Below, one piece after another: positions 10,901-25,900 of a stretch of DNA of 64,000 nt (positions are counted from its first letter, which is position 1; every line of letters starts with the position of its first letter). Source of the stretch: Ctena decussata (lineage: Eukaryota; Mollusca; Bivalvia; Lucinida; Lucinidae); the NCBI GenBank assembly GCA_963989385.1, contig OZ022499.1, forward strand, positions 76,818,203-76,882,202, read 5' to 3'. The notes under the pieces are model-generated. The model was not told the DNA's origin. It saw nothing but the letters and a program-made list of their open reading frames with translations, and searched no databases. The position numbers and the translations under genes were made by a program.

Positions 10901-13900
10901 AGTTTGCCAGGACAGAAATTCACTGTGAGGCAATTAAGACATAAAGCTCACAGATTTCTTTTGTTTTCCTTTTATTTTCTTGTTTACAACACCATCAGTT
11001 TGTGCATTTATGCTGACCATGAAGACTGTGTACAATTACAGTAGTAAATAACATGAGGAGACAATTTGAAATATAATAAATAAAGTCTAAATGAAATGCA
11101 GTTTTCCAGATAAAAAAGGAGTAACAGGAATAATTTTCCTTATTTTTCCAAAAAACATAGGTTGTGACCCCTCAATAGAACTATTTTGTCATGACGGCTT
11201 AATGAGGGGTCACAACACATGGTTTTGTTCAAAAATTAGCAAAAGATATTAATTATCCTAACAAGAGCTTTGCAAGCGGCGCATAATATACCCATTTCTA
11301 GTCATGAAAGAGTTACAGAATGAACAAGATTGTTAACAAAAAGATGGACAGGCAGACAACAGGGGCAACAACTCTGTAATTAATGACTGCAACATTATTT
11401 AAACATTTGACACATCAAATACTAGAAGTATACCAAAAATCAGCTTCCAAGGTGAAGCAGCTTAAATGTTGAGAAATGCCAAAGTCAAACACGGGAGATA
11501 ATTCACTAACTAAGTAAACTGGAGTTACTGTTATTGTAACTCATACTCATTCCCTTGGTAATATACACATCAACATTAAGCTTGGTTAAAATATTTTAAG
11601 CAGTTAAGGAGTTACAGAGTAAAACAGGAAATTTATGCAAGGGCAGCTAATGTAGGAATTAAGTAAGCCAGAGTTGTAGTTCTTGCACAGGATACATTGC
11701 CCCATTATTATACACATTCCTACAAAGTTTCATTAAAATATTTCAAAAGAACAATGAGTTTTGGTGTGCATGGGAATAGCCTACTATTACCAATCTAAAG
11801 TAAGTTACTCCAAAATTAAGTAAGGGGGAGTAACCATTCTTATATGCAACACATTATCATTGTGATCATGCACAAGATAAGTATATGCAATAATAGAATA
11901 ACAAGAATTCCGCGGAATGCGGTGTCTCGCCTGTCAGCGCTTATGACCTGAACGCAAAAAATCGACAAAGTTTACGACTCCGCCGCCGCCGATGACACTG
12001 GAATAGCAATACATAAGTCTCGCCTCTGCTTCGCAGGCGAGACAAAAACTAATCAAAGGGAAGTTATCCTAAAATGAAAAAGGCAGAGTAACAATTGTTG
12101 TAAGGGACACATCGTTGGGACCTAATTCACATTGCTATGAAGCTTCATCAAGATATTCTAAACAGTAATCTAGTTATGATGCCCACAAGACTTGTTGGGA
12201 AAAAAATAATCAAAGGTGCACAACTTTGAAACTAAGAAAGGGGAGGCAACCATTCTTGTACGTGACACGTAGCCCCACCTAATTCATATTCCTACAAAAT
12301 TTCATGAAGATATACCAAACGGTTACTGAGTTATGGCGTGCACAAGAATGTTGACGGATGGGCAGACAGACCGATGGATGGACGGACAGCGCCATGACAT
12401 AATACGTCCTTTTTTGCAAAACCGGCATGTAAAAACAGAACCTAATCTGCAGCACTGTATGCGTATATATATACTTCCAGTTTCACTACAATATTCAGTC
12501 TCTAACCTATGGTTTTCATCCATTCATAAACTCTTATATGCAACTAGAAATGTGTCCATAGGACAGGAATGCCCCCACCTAGTGCCTTGAGTATGATATA
12601 TCACTGGCACTTGGCACTACTGGATAGCTATAAAGAAATACAGGTAGATGTGTATTTATTCTGCAATTAAACCTCAGACACAAATATGACACAAACATGC
12701 TTTCATTAAAGCCTAATCACTTAATTTAAGTTCATACTGTGACCTTGACTTTTTAGCTAGTGACATGTTCCTTGCATGCAACAAACTTTCTTGCTAAATA
12801 GTTTTGAAATCCCACCATGCAAGACAAAGTTATGGGCCGGATATGTACAGTGTTCACCATAGCCTATGCAAAAAAGTTTAAAAGCTGATTCAGACCTTGA
12901 CCTTTGAGCTAGCAACATTGTTCTTGCATGCAACACATTGTCTTGCCATGATAATTATTAATGCCATAAAAGTTTGAAATATCAGCATGCAGAAAAAAAT
13001 ATGGGTCAGATACGGAAATGTTTTCTCTATAGCCTATGCACAGTGTGACCTTGAACTTTGAGCTAGCAACATGGTTTTGAATATTTTGAAATCCCACCAT
13101 GCAGGACTGAGTAATGGGCTGTACATAATCATGTTTCACTGAAGCCTATGCAAAAAGTTAAAGTGTGCAGTCTGACCTTGACTTTTCAGCTAGTGACAAA
13201 ATTCGTGCACACAACACATCGTCTTATCATGATAATCATTTATGCAACATAATATTGAAATCCAGTCATACAGGACATAGTTATGGGCTGGACATGAAAC
13301 ACGTTTCTCTAGCCTATGCATGAAGCTTAAGTGGGCAGTGTGACCTTGACCTTCAAGCTAGCAACATGGCTCTTGCACGCGACACATCAGCTTGCCAAGA
13401 TGATAATTTATGCCAAATATTTTGAAATCCAACCATGCAGGAAAAAGTTATGGGATGGACACAAGCATGTTCTCACTATACCCTGTGCACAAAGTTTAAG
13501 TGTACAGTGTGACCTTGACCTTTCAGCTATCGAAAAATTTCTTGCACGCAACACATTGTCTTCTCATGATGATGATTTGTGCTAAATAATTTTTAAATCC
13601 AACCATGCATGAAGTTATGGCCCGGACACGATTCTGGCAACACACAAACACACATACATACAAACACATACACAGGCACACACAGACAGGGTAAACTCTA
13701 TATGCCCTTTCGCCATTTCATGCAGAATATTTTCTCTATAGCCTATACTCAAAATTTATGTGCACAGTGTGACCTTGAACTGTGAGCTAGCAACAGAGTT
13801 CTTGCACATTACATATTTCTTGTCACAAAGCTCATTTTTGCCTAAATATTTTGAAATCCCACCATGCAGGACTAAGTAATGGGCCGTACATAATCATGTT

Positions 13901-16900
13901 TCACACGCACACACGGACAGGGTAAACTCTATATGCCCTTCCACCATTTCATGGGGGGGGGGGGGGGGGCATAAAACAGACCTGACAATGGTAGAAGAGA
14001 GAAGAGCTGGCCTGATGTGCTGTGCTCACCATCAGGAACATTAAAACTAAATTGTATGTGTAACTCCTACATGACTGCAATAGTTCTTTAGTACTTTTAC
14101 AGAGATAATTCTGGCTCAAAACTGTATGGGAGAAAATATCTCATTGAGCCATTTTCAAATGAAATTCTCCATTTTTAGTGAAAATTTTTGGTACCATCCA
14201 ATATGGAAAAGCATTTTTGCATGAGATTTTTTTTCTCCCACTGTGCAGATTTTGGTTGGATTTTTTGGGAAAAAAAGGGCAGATCTCTCAAAATCTCCTA
14301 AATTGATCCCTGCTTTAATATAGGCAAGCCAAAAGTGGGAGGTTTTTTTTCTTCAGAATTTTGCTCCATTTGTCTTTAAAAATGTTACCACATTTCATCC
14401 CTACATACCTATGGCATGTACTCTAACCATACGAATTTTTCATCCAGGCCTGAATTCTTTCAAATCACTAATGAATACTGTGAAAGGGAATGACTCAGAC
14501 CAGCAAGCACAACTGTGCAATGTGGATCAGTTTTCACTGTTCATACTAAAGATCCACATGGATCTGCAGGCATACTGATGTAAACAAAGACAGGGAAGAT
14601 TCTGGTCCATAAGCAAATCTAGTGAAGCCCCTTTCATTTGCATGAATCAAAGAAGGTCAAGGTGACCCGACAATAAATACCACAAACTGTAGAAGAATAT
14701 TGATGATTATCATCATCTGGTCATCTTTATAACAAGTTCAGCAATTAGGCTAAAGAATAACAGTAAATATTGTATTAAACCTATTAAATGCATTGCATTT
14801 TACGAAAAGGGGGGGGGGTATTTAGAGCCTAAAGTGTAGTAAATCAGGCACTGCCATAAGAGCCTATAGTGTAGTAAATCAGGCACTGCCAAATACCACT
14901 TATAAACAGTATTAAGATGAATGGATATACATGTACTTGCAAAGGAAGCAACTCTACTATTTCTGCCTCTCTTTTCAGTAGGGGTCTACTCTTAAAAGAA
15001 AGAATTTGCTCCTATAGGAGCAAATTTTTTCCTTTCAGAGTAGATCCCATTTAAAATAGGTACCTCATTCAAAGAACAAGCAAACAGGAATTCATACATA
15101 TCAATAAAACATTATTTTTGGGAAAAGAAGCAGGGGGGCATTTATTAGAGCAGAGAGTTTATTAGGATTAATACAGTAGTTTTTGCTGCTGCTGATGATA
15201 TATTGCTGGAGGCTGGAGGGAGCAATTATTTGTTAAAAAAAATGTGGCATAGAAACTTTCTCAAATAAACTTCGGCAAGGAAATATTTGCTACTGTGTTC
15301 ACACAATCAAACATCATTCATCAACATTACCTGGACAAATAAACTTTGCCCATGTGAACAGCAAACAATGCCAAACTTTCTTTGTTAAAAATACTTTGTT
15401 CAAAATCAAGCTGATCTGATTATGAGCAAAGTTTTCTAATATTGTTCATCTCCATTGCTAGTTTCTTTGATACATATTCTTTGGCAAATGTTCTGTTCAC
15501 ACGGACAAATTTTGTCTGTCATAAACTTGACCATATAAATTTGGCAATGAAAATCTGGCATATTTTTTCATTCACACAAGCACATTTTTCTATGACAAAC
15601 CTACTTTGTCACAGAAACTTTGCCCGTGTGCACAAGGCTTAAGTCTTTAGTGATACATATATTCCAAGGCGCTGTTTCTCTGATTCCTATCCTAGCTGCA
15701 TGTATATTGTTTTCTGTCAGACGGCCTAAAGGGATCAAACATATCCAATCATGACTTTAAAGCAAGCCAAACTGTTCAATTAGAAAAAGTAAGGCTTTAT
15801 ATGCATTAAGTCAGTAATCCTGGGGCACTACGAGGGTCATCCAGTAAGTCTTGCAAACGTAGTCATTACTGCTTTATTAATTGAGGTAGGGTAATCAAAT
15901 TATACCATTAACAGCTTACGTATATAATATACATATGTGCTAAAAATCATACACGTGACATTCCTTTCTCAGATATGGGAGGGTTTTGAATGCAAAGGTG
16001 TAAGCGATACCGGCGGTGAAATTGCACAAACACGGCGTCTTTTACAAGAGGTGAGGGGAAGAAAATCCGTCCATATATGTACATAATTCTTTCAAATTAC
16101 AATAATTCATGTTCTAAAGTAATCGCCTTATATGTAAGAACTCAAATAAGAGACAGTTATCATTTCACATTACCAAACAAATGTGGTTGCTGGGCAACAA
16201 GAGAATATTATAGAAGTTTAGCAAAATTCTAGTTTTTAATGTTTACCTCTGGTTTCTTAAGACTGCAAACGATATTAAACAAGGCTCGAAGCTTGTATTT
16301 TCTCTAATATCTACATTTAAGCATCTCAGGACTATTCTTTGATAACAAATTAATGGCAGTTTAGGAAACACTTCATCTGTTGTGAAGGCATCTTCTTCGT
16401 ATACTCATTTTCTATGATATTTTAGCTGCCCGAAAAACATGGTGATCTTCCTTTGAACAATAATAATATCTTGACAGATGGCATTTTCTTAACCTTGGTA
16501 CCGTGTACATACTTCAGTATTATTTTCCGTATCTCCCAGCAATTTTCAGATATTTACAAGCGTTCTGAACTAAGCTAGGGGATCTTAAACAGACAACTAG
16601 AAGCCACCGCCGCACCCATAATGGCAGTATTCTTCAGTTGCCTAGCAACGTCATTTGCAAGATCATGACGTTTCTGAAAATTGTTGACTGGAATGAAGGG
16701 AAGATGCAATGTAGGAATATGGATTGCTTGATTCGTTTTTAATTATCATTTGCTTGAAATTTGGCCGTTTGCAGGACTTATTGGATGACCCTCGTATATG
16801 ACATTATGCACATACCAAACAGAACTACAGCATACTCACCACTGACACAGCAGTACACTCTCAATTAGCACACTGAGAGAATTTATGTTTAACATGATTA

Positions 16901-19900
16901 ACACTGTGACCAGAACAAGTAATACTTCCATGGAGTGCTGAGCATCAGTCCAGTCCATGTCACACATGGTATAGATTGTCAAAAGTGTCAATAAAATATT
17001 TAAGATTTGCTTTTAAGGTGCAAGAACGGAATATTTTACTTTATTACATTAATACATAACCAACTGTAAAAGTTTAGTTTAAACATGGTTTATTGCCAAT
17101 TAATACATGCAGTTAGATCAGACAACAAGTTTTATCAACTTCAGTTATTGTCCTCCCACAATTGATGGATGAATGACTTGCAACTTTACATCTGGCAACA
17201 GTATTTCAGCCATATTAGGACAATAGGATGGTGATAATTTTGTGCAATAGAACCCTGTTTTCTTTAGTTCAAAAATTTCAGTTTCAACCATTTTTTATAT
17301 ATAAACATCTGACATAAATCAATAAGGTAGATATTTTCAGCTGATGTGAGCTCATAGATTAACATACAGGATTAGGTGAAAACTGACTCTAAAAAGGGTA
17401 CAACCCTAATCCAACTATTACCTAAGCCTTCCATTCTGAGCTCCAGATAAGATGGGGTTTAGTGGATAATTCCAAGACAATTTTTCTTATTTCTCTATGA
17501 AAACATCTGTTGTGAACAGTTCTAATGAGAAGTTAAACCATATGGTTTGTTTTGCAGAAATATGGAAATTTATCCAAAACTTATCAGTTATTCCTTCTTC
17601 TCTGGAGTACTGTAAATTTTAGGAAAGTACCACTTTTGCCAGTCAGCTGACCAGCCATGCCAAAATTAAACCAAACTGTTGTGTTAAAGATAAATTTAAA
17701 ATCTTGCAAATGTGGAATGAAGTTGTCAGTGGCTTCAGATTCAGGTTAGCTCTGAACACTTACTTTGCTGTATTTTATGTCAATATTATTATTTCATGTG
17801 TCTGCACATGGTAAGTTAATAATCCACCCAAACAACAGCTACATGTGCAGAAATGTAGCACAGAACCCACTCAACCCAGCTGTACAAAACTAATGGTGCT
17901 GTCAGAATTTTAATGACAGCTTTCATTTTTAAAGTACTGTACTCAAAAACAGCCATATTTTGCTGAAAAAAAAATGAGAAAAATTCTTTCCAGGAAAAAT
18001 ATTACTCATGATTTTATGTGTACTATAAAATAACAAATATTTGACTAATGACTTCATTAAGTCAATGATGCATCATTATGACGCATTGAATAACCTGGCC
18101 CTGATCTAATATTATTTTTGAAAATATATCAGAGCACCAGGTTAGTGGCATACACAAAAGGTGTATTTTTTTAGTTTGAGTATTGCTTATTGGACTCCAT
18201 AAGTTCTCTGATATTTGCTGAAAATATATGGATATAACAAAGCACAAGGAGACTGAGAGAGTTGAAAAAATAATAATAATAAAAAAAAATAAATAAAAAA
18301 AAAAAAAACGAACAAACAAACAAACTGGGACTGTCAGAATATATATATGTATTCTGCAGCAATAAGCAAATTAAGTATTTTAAAAAGGTGCAAATACAGA
18401 TACATAATATCTGGATCCACAAGTGGTATGAGAATTTGTAAAGAACAGCTTTTGATAAATTCTATGGCCTACTGACAATGAGATATTAGACAAGCTACCA
18501 CATCTTTTGACTCTGTCCAAACTAAATAACTCCAAAATTTGGTGGAAGACTGTGTCTTGCCTGTCAGGGCATGTTCATAAAGAGGCCCCTGTACTACTCA
18601 CAGAGCTAAAACAGAAAATTTGACAGGAGTTTAAGCAAACACTGACACTGGAATAGCAACATCTATGTCTGGCCCAGAGGTTATAAAACTTGAGTACATT
18701 CTCAAACTCAAAATAAAGCACACTGATTGGCTGCTTCCGAGCATGTGCTCGGAAGCAGCCAATCAGTGTGCTTTATTTTGAGTTTGAGATTATTCTCAAG
18801 TTTTATAACCTCCAACCCTGGCTTTCTGCTAATTACAGGGGAGACAAAACTGATCTATTCAGAGAGTTATTTATTCTTTTTATGAAGTTATTAACAGCTT
18901 TGAAAGTTCCCCTATCCTATTTGTAAGGTCAGCCACCCACACTAAATACAAGATAGGATTTTATAACACTTACCTTGATACCGTTTCTCCATTCCACCTT
19001 CCTATCACTTATATAACATTTCTGCGAAAAATGGTGTCTCACCTGTACGTACACTGTCACAAACAGAGCATAACCAGGAAACTTGATAAAAGTTTATGCT
19101 GCTGAGGCCCACATGAAAACGTAATACCTATGTCTAGCTACTGCTAGTCTAAGTTAAAATAAAAATGAATGGCATTGTGAGAAAATGCATTTTATGTCAC
19201 GAGCATTATAGTAAACATTGAAATCAGCCTGCATAGCTGAGCAACCTGCATAGCTGAGCATACAGATTAGTTTTCACTCATCTCATTTAAGATTTGCCAG
19301 GATTCATACTTAATGTGCAAAAAGAGAACTCTGATCTTAGTGCATGGATATGCAGGCTGATTTGACTCTTTCCTGTTCACAAATGCCATAATTTACATTT
19401 TCATGCATCGCCAATCAAATGCAAACTTATCTTCGCTACAACCTACAGGTCTTCAATTCTTAACAGCCTTGGCTGATTTTACCTGAACTTAATCCCATGT
19501 TACCTGATATTTGGTGAAATGTGATTCGCATTTGAAATGATCAATAGCACAGGAGACATCACCAAGGAATATGCGGCAGATCTGGCAGTAGAAGGCCTGA
19601 GATGGGATTAGAAACTCAGTTCCTGAAATATGTACAGTGGAGCCACATTATAAAGCTACTGGTTATAATGCTATTTTGGATATAACGCTATCATGCCATA
19701 GATCCCACTGAGATTAACCTACATAGGAATATAAGGCAAATGAGCATTAAATGCTCATTTGCCTTATATTCCTTTGTAGTGTAGTCTCATTATTGTACTG
19801 TAACTACAAATGTGCACAGTGTACTAATGTTCGCGATCAACATAAATGGGCAAACTTTAATACCCGCAAACATGATGCTTTAACAAGGCAATAATCATAG

Positions 19901-22900
19901 GAAAGCATGACCAATTCACGAACTTACTTGTGAACGTGTTTAAAAATGGCAAAACCGTGAACTTTTGTCCCAGTGAACAGAAATACAATCACAGTACAGT
20001 ACAACTTCAGTGGCTCGAACCCTGATGGCTTGTTTACCCTGCCTGGCCAGAACTCTTTCTTGAGTCCCTAGAAGTCAATTTATATAGAAATCAGCCCTGG
20101 ATGGCTGGAACTACCCTTGGCTGAAACTAATTTTTTTCCCAAGCCTGTTAGAGCCATTTAAGTTCTACTGTATTTATTCACTTGTAATGCTACACCTTCT
20201 ATGGACCCAAATTATAGCATTACATGTATAAAGGGATTCTGGTATAGATGAACATTTAGTATGATGGAGGACTTGGCTGTTTTATGTCCTTTTCAACAGT
20301 AGTTCAGTTATATCAGGATCATGGGTAGTTGAATATGAAGGGCTCCATGCAATGAAGTGCAATTTATGTTCAGACATAATCTCGTCCGCAGCAGAACTTA
20401 AAATCATCACCCTACTATCTGTTGTTTTTTTTCTGAAGCTTTATCCTTACCTGGCAGAGCAATCTGAACTGCTTTTTTGTTGACAATCTTCCCTTCATTG
20501 GGCTGAAAGCCATCCTTCCAGGGTTTCAAATCAACAGGCATGGTCTAAATTAAACATAACACATTTAATGGGTGTGAACACGCAAAAAGGTTGCTAAAAA
20601 CATATGCGAACAGTTAAGCTTAAGATCAGCCTGCGCATCCATGGAGTCTGGTCAGAGCCTTTGCTGTTCATAAACCACAAATATGGACAAAAAGGAATAT
20701 ATACATTCAGTAAATGCTCTAGCTAAACTTCAAGGATTCACAGACTGATTTCAGCTGTCACTTTTTTTAATATATTTTTCCCGACACGGCACTTATTAAT
20801 ACATATTGTAATGACCTTAAATAATGGGAGTTGCTAAGAAAACTGTCCACTCAGATCAGAGTGTAACCTCTATGGTATTAATACTATTAAACACCCTAGG
20901 GGCGTTGCGTTTCAAGAAAGAGGGGGCATTATTTGGAGCCTAAAGTGTAATAAATTAGCTACTGCCAAAATACCTCTAATATCAGTATTAATGTAAGTGG
21001 GTATACTTACAGAGGAAGCAACTGTACTAGTTTTGCCTCCCTTTTAGTTGGGGTCAATGCTTAAAGGTAAGAATTTGCTCCTGTGGGAGCAAATTCTTTC
21101 CTTTTAGAATAGACCCCATTTTAGACCCCATTTCAAAGAGCTACCTCATCCAGAGAAGCAAATGGGAATTCATGCAATTTAATATAACATTCTTTTCGGA
21201 AAATTGGCAGGGGCTTTTATTACAGCAAGGACGTTTATTAGGATTAATACGGTATACTATTTGCAATCTGTCAGCAATTTTGGCACAATCACATTATTGG
21301 ACTTTTAGGACAATTACATTAATTACTTAAGGTGAATGAGAACACATCTATGTTTTTCTGCCATGTTTACAATGGGCAACAACTTACCACTTTTGCGACT
21401 TCCCAGTTGCTTCCCTGGATGAAGAACCCCCAACAAAATGAAGTTTACTCTTAAATGACATAATCTCTCCTAGAGGAGCAAATTCTTTCTTAGAAGAGTT
21501 GATCCCCATTTAGAAGGGAGGCAAAACTGAAAATGGCAGAGTTGCTTTCCCTGAAAGGGTAGCCATTCATCATAAGGTGTGTCATTATTAAGGATAACCA
21601 TGGTAGTTCGCTCTGCAACTTGCAGTAATGTAAGTGTTATCAGGACAATATTTAAGGAATCAGTGCTGTAGATAAGCTTGTATAACTGAGCCGGGACATG
21701 ACAAAACCAACAAAGTGGCAATTGTGACAAGCGAAGACTCAGATAAGCCCGGCCATCAGCCCAGTCAGATCAGGCTCTTCGCTATTGGCATGGAGGTAGC
21801 TTAGACCCTTAGCTACCCTATAAGTGCACAGCAAAGACTCTGATCAGACTAGGTGCACACCTAGGCTGATTAGTGTCTTCGCTGTGCACACATGCCATTT
21901 TGCTGGTTGTCATGCCGCAGCTCATTTGATGATAATTGTGAGACTGTATACAACTACATAAGTGAGGCAGCTCTAATGTAATGCTAAAATATATTGTATT
22001 GTATGGAAAATTAACAGAAACTCTCTTAATAGTTTACTGGAGCAATACTTGCATACTTTTAAAATGTGGAATGGAAAGGAGTGGAGTGGCAAGGCAAATA
22101 GGAGCCAGGGCCCAACAAAATCAATAATGTGGCAAGTGCACCCAGCCAAGACTCAGATCAGTCTGGGCAGCTGCCCATTCTTATGTGTGCTTAAAGGGTA
22201 GCTAAAGGTCCAATCTAGCTCAATGCAGACAGCAAAGACTCTGATCAGACTGGGCCAATGCCCAGGCTGATCTGAGTCCTTGCTGGTTGCACATGCCACT
22301 TTGTTGGTTTTGTCATGACGTGCTCAATTATCTGCTTTGCATCATTCCACAGTGCTGGGATAGATGGCATTCTGGCAAGAAAGAATTTGCTCCCGCTGAG
22401 GCAGCAGTTTCTTTTCAGTAAGAGTACCATTCCAGGCCCTAGGAGCAAAACTGTGGACCATGAAATGTAGATTATTTCATCCATTCAATCCATTCAATTC
22501 CATTCCAGGTTTTAGGCCATGTCATGTAAGTGCTTTTACATGTACCTGTTTGTGTTTGTACGTCTGAAGGTGAGCAATGTAATCGTGTATATTTTCGTAT
22601 ACGTCTTTACATCCTTTGCACCAATGGCAACCTCTGTCAGTGAAGTAGTATTTCATCTTCTGTTTACTGTCATCAGTCTGTTTACTGTTGTTATACTGTT
22701 TACTGCTGTCAGGCTGTTTACTGCTGTCAGGCTGTTTACTGCTGTCAGGCTGTTTACTGTTTTCAGGCTGTTTACTAACATCACCAACCTATAAAATACA
22801 GTATAATGCTCAGTACCTATTTTCTCTATTCTATTCTATCCCATAACCTCCAAAATGGGGTCTACTCTTACAGGAAAATTTGCTCCTAGTGGACAAAATT

Positions 22901-25900
22901 CTTTCCTAGTGTTTTCCCCAACTGACAGGGGAGGTAAAATGCAATTAGCAGGGTAAACTGTTGCTTCCCCTGAGTAGGGCCCCAAATACGAGGAATGATC
23001 TCCAAAACTAGAAAATAAGTAAAACACTATGCCCCAAACCATGATCCTGAAAAGGACAGGTTACTGAAAAGAATGTTCTGCACAAAAAGAAAAACGAAGT
23101 CATGTTTCATGACTTTAGTTAGCCCTTATAGTTCCAGAGAAACAGAGCTGGACCAGAAAATGTGACAAAAGTTTATGCCAATGCCACCACTGATAAGGAT
23201 ACCAGAAAACAATACCTATGTCTCGCTTCTATATTGGAGGCGAGACAAAAAAAGTTGTTTGCCACTGTTTATTACCAAATTTGCAAAGGGCCATAATTCC
23301 ATTAAATTTTTTGACACCACTCAAAAGTTAATTAGATTATCTATTCATTATCCATCACCTGCTATCAAGATTTTAACACCTACAGGAACATGCTGTTTAC
23401 TAAATGGAAGAAAAGGAAAATATAATTATCAAATCCACAAACTTTAGTACTTGTGAATATGTCTAAAATTGCAAAGCTGCAAATGTTTATCCCAAGAAAA
23501 TAAATACAATTGCAGTACATGAGTGGTGTCGGAGAAAATCTGTCCTCAGACTTACGTAAACCGCAGTCATGCCAAATATAGCTTGCTCATGTCAATCTGT
23601 CTACAGATGCCGTAAAACATATTTTCTCATGACATGGACCTTTTCAGTTCATATTAATAGACAAAAAAAAATAAATAGAAGCAACTTACTTTAGCTTTGT
23701 CAGCTGGCTTAGTGACTACAGACTTTGGCTCGGGCTTCTTCTCCAGCAAGTTTTTCTGATCTTTTTCTTTTATACCATCAGTCTTTTCAGGAGCAACTAT
23801 CTTTTCCGTTAGTTTTAGTTCCTTGTTGAGAATCTCCTCTATAGCCTCATTTGTCTGTTTTTGTTCTCTCTGCAATTTGTCTATTTCTTCTTGTATTTCT
23901 TCTTGGAGTTTACTGTTTTCAGCCAGTATCTGATTACTAGCAAAATCACCTTTGCTTTCGTTTGATTTTTTTAATTCAGCCTGCTGAACTTTTAGACTTT
24001 CAAGCTCTGTTATTAGAGTTTTTATTTTACCATGTCGAAGCTCATTGTCTTTATTCAGTTTCTCTCTTTCTTTAGATAGTTTCTCTCTTTCTGCTGTAAC
24101 AGACCATCTTTTATCAGATATGACTATACTTCTTTTTTCTTTTTCTACTGGAGACTTTTCTTTTTCCTTCTCTTTCCCACCTATAATCACAACTCGTTCA
24201 TGACTTAATGTGCTTGCTTTGATTTCAAAGTTTTCTGCCTTTGGTGGCAAAACTGTCCTTTTACTAGAAGAGCTTCTTTCACTTGATCTCCTACCTTTCC
24301 TGTCATCTCTTTCTCTAGATCTCCTGTTTCTGTGCTCTTTTTCTTTTGATCTTTGTCTCTCCCTTGACCTTCTATCTCTCCTGTCTCGAGACCTCTCTCT
24401 TGACCATCTATCTCTCCTGTCTCGAGAACTCTCCCTTGACCTTCTGACTCTTTTGTCTCTAGAATCCCGCCTTTTGTCTCTTCTGTCACTGTCTCTGTCA
24501 GAACTTCTGCTTCTTCTATTCCTCTCATGGTCTTTTGGTCTAGGATACTCAGTCTTTTCACGACTAACCTCTGTCAGTGTAGCAGGATACATTCTTCCAG
24601 GCAATGTCAGGGGCATTTCATACTCTGTCCCAGGGGGCTGAGGTTGGGTATCACCCGGATGTGGGGGAGCAGCTTGCGGGGGCATGTACTGAGTAGGCGC
24701 AACTCCAGGGGGAGCTGCATAGGGAATAGGTACCCCTCCAGGTGGAGGTACGCTGTATGGTGGCAGTGGAATACCAGGGGGTGCACCATAGGGTGCAGGA
24801 AATCCTGGTGGGGGACCAGGTGGGGGACCATAAGGAGGAGGACCTGGGGGAGGTCCAGGTGGATAAGGGTGATTGTAGAACTCCCCAGGAATAGGTCTAG
24901 GAGGACCATGTAGTGGGGATGTAAAGTATGTTTTACTCCCCGAGTCATCTGAGACACTAGACATTGACAAACTTCTACTTAAACTTCGGATTCTGATTGG
25001 ACTTACAGATGAGCTTCCTCTATTTAAACTTCTTCTCCTACCTCTGTCTCTACTTCTACTCCGCCTTACTTTTCTGTCCCTGCTTCTACTTCTGGTTCCT
25101 CTTGGACTGTAGCTTCGTTTTCTCCCCCTTGGGCTAATGCTTCTTCTTCTGCCTCTAGGACTAGAACTTCTTCGTGGACTAAAGCTTCTTTTCCTTTGTT
25201 TTGGACTAGGTGTTCGTCTCCTTGTCCTGGGACTTGCACTTCTTTTACTTCTGGGGCTGAAACTTCTCTTTCTAGTTTTAGGGCTTACACTTCTTCTCCT
25301 ACTTCTGGGACTCAAACTGCGTCTTGGACTCCTGCTCCTTTTCCTTGGACTACTAGGTCTTCCTGGGCTTCTCCTTCTTGGGCTAGAACTTCGTTTTCCT
25401 GGGCTTAGACTCCTTCTTTTTGGGCTTGGACTCCTTCTTCTTGGGCTTGGAATCCTTCTCCTTGGGCTCAGACTCCTCCTTCTAGGGCTTGGACTCCTTC
25501 TTCTTGGGCTTGGACTCCTATGTCTAGGTGGGCTGACGTGGATTTTTCTGGGACTGACACTCCTACCAGCAATTCTAACTGGACTCCTGCTTGACTTGCG
25601 ACCTGCTGTGATCACTATTCTTCCCCAACTTCGGCTTCTGGATCTCCTTCTTTCTCTGCTGTCCCTGCTCTGTAAATTTCTATCTCTTTCAGCTAAAGTT
25701 TTATCCCATCCAGGACTTCTGTTACGCTCCAATCCACTTTTTCTCCTTATTGCAATAGGAGACAGGTCGAACTTCATTGGAGGAGACCCTTCTGCACTGA
25801 CTGGAGAGAGATCTCTTTCCAGAGCAGAAATGCCTCTTCTTGGACTACTTCTAGGACTTTGTCGTAAAGGTGACTGGTGAGAAGTTCTTCTTTCCTCTAT

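Larger units (their letters stand above)
10726..19503 (-). other. 8.8-kb intron of the ZNF318-like gene
   Basis: Phase 0 intron between zinc finger 2 and the large C-terminal exon. Filled with a palindromic MITE, two minisatellite-like arrays, a mariner-type element and several other repeats (listed separately). No open frame of interest. Confidence 0.75.

Noticed and set aside
25137..25880. 247-residue Leu-rich frame on the plus strand, with neighbours at 24210-24913
   Set aside because: It is the antisense shadow of the SPRRR and R-S-D repeats of the ZNF318-like exon; the codon pattern of the repeat keeps the opposite strand open.
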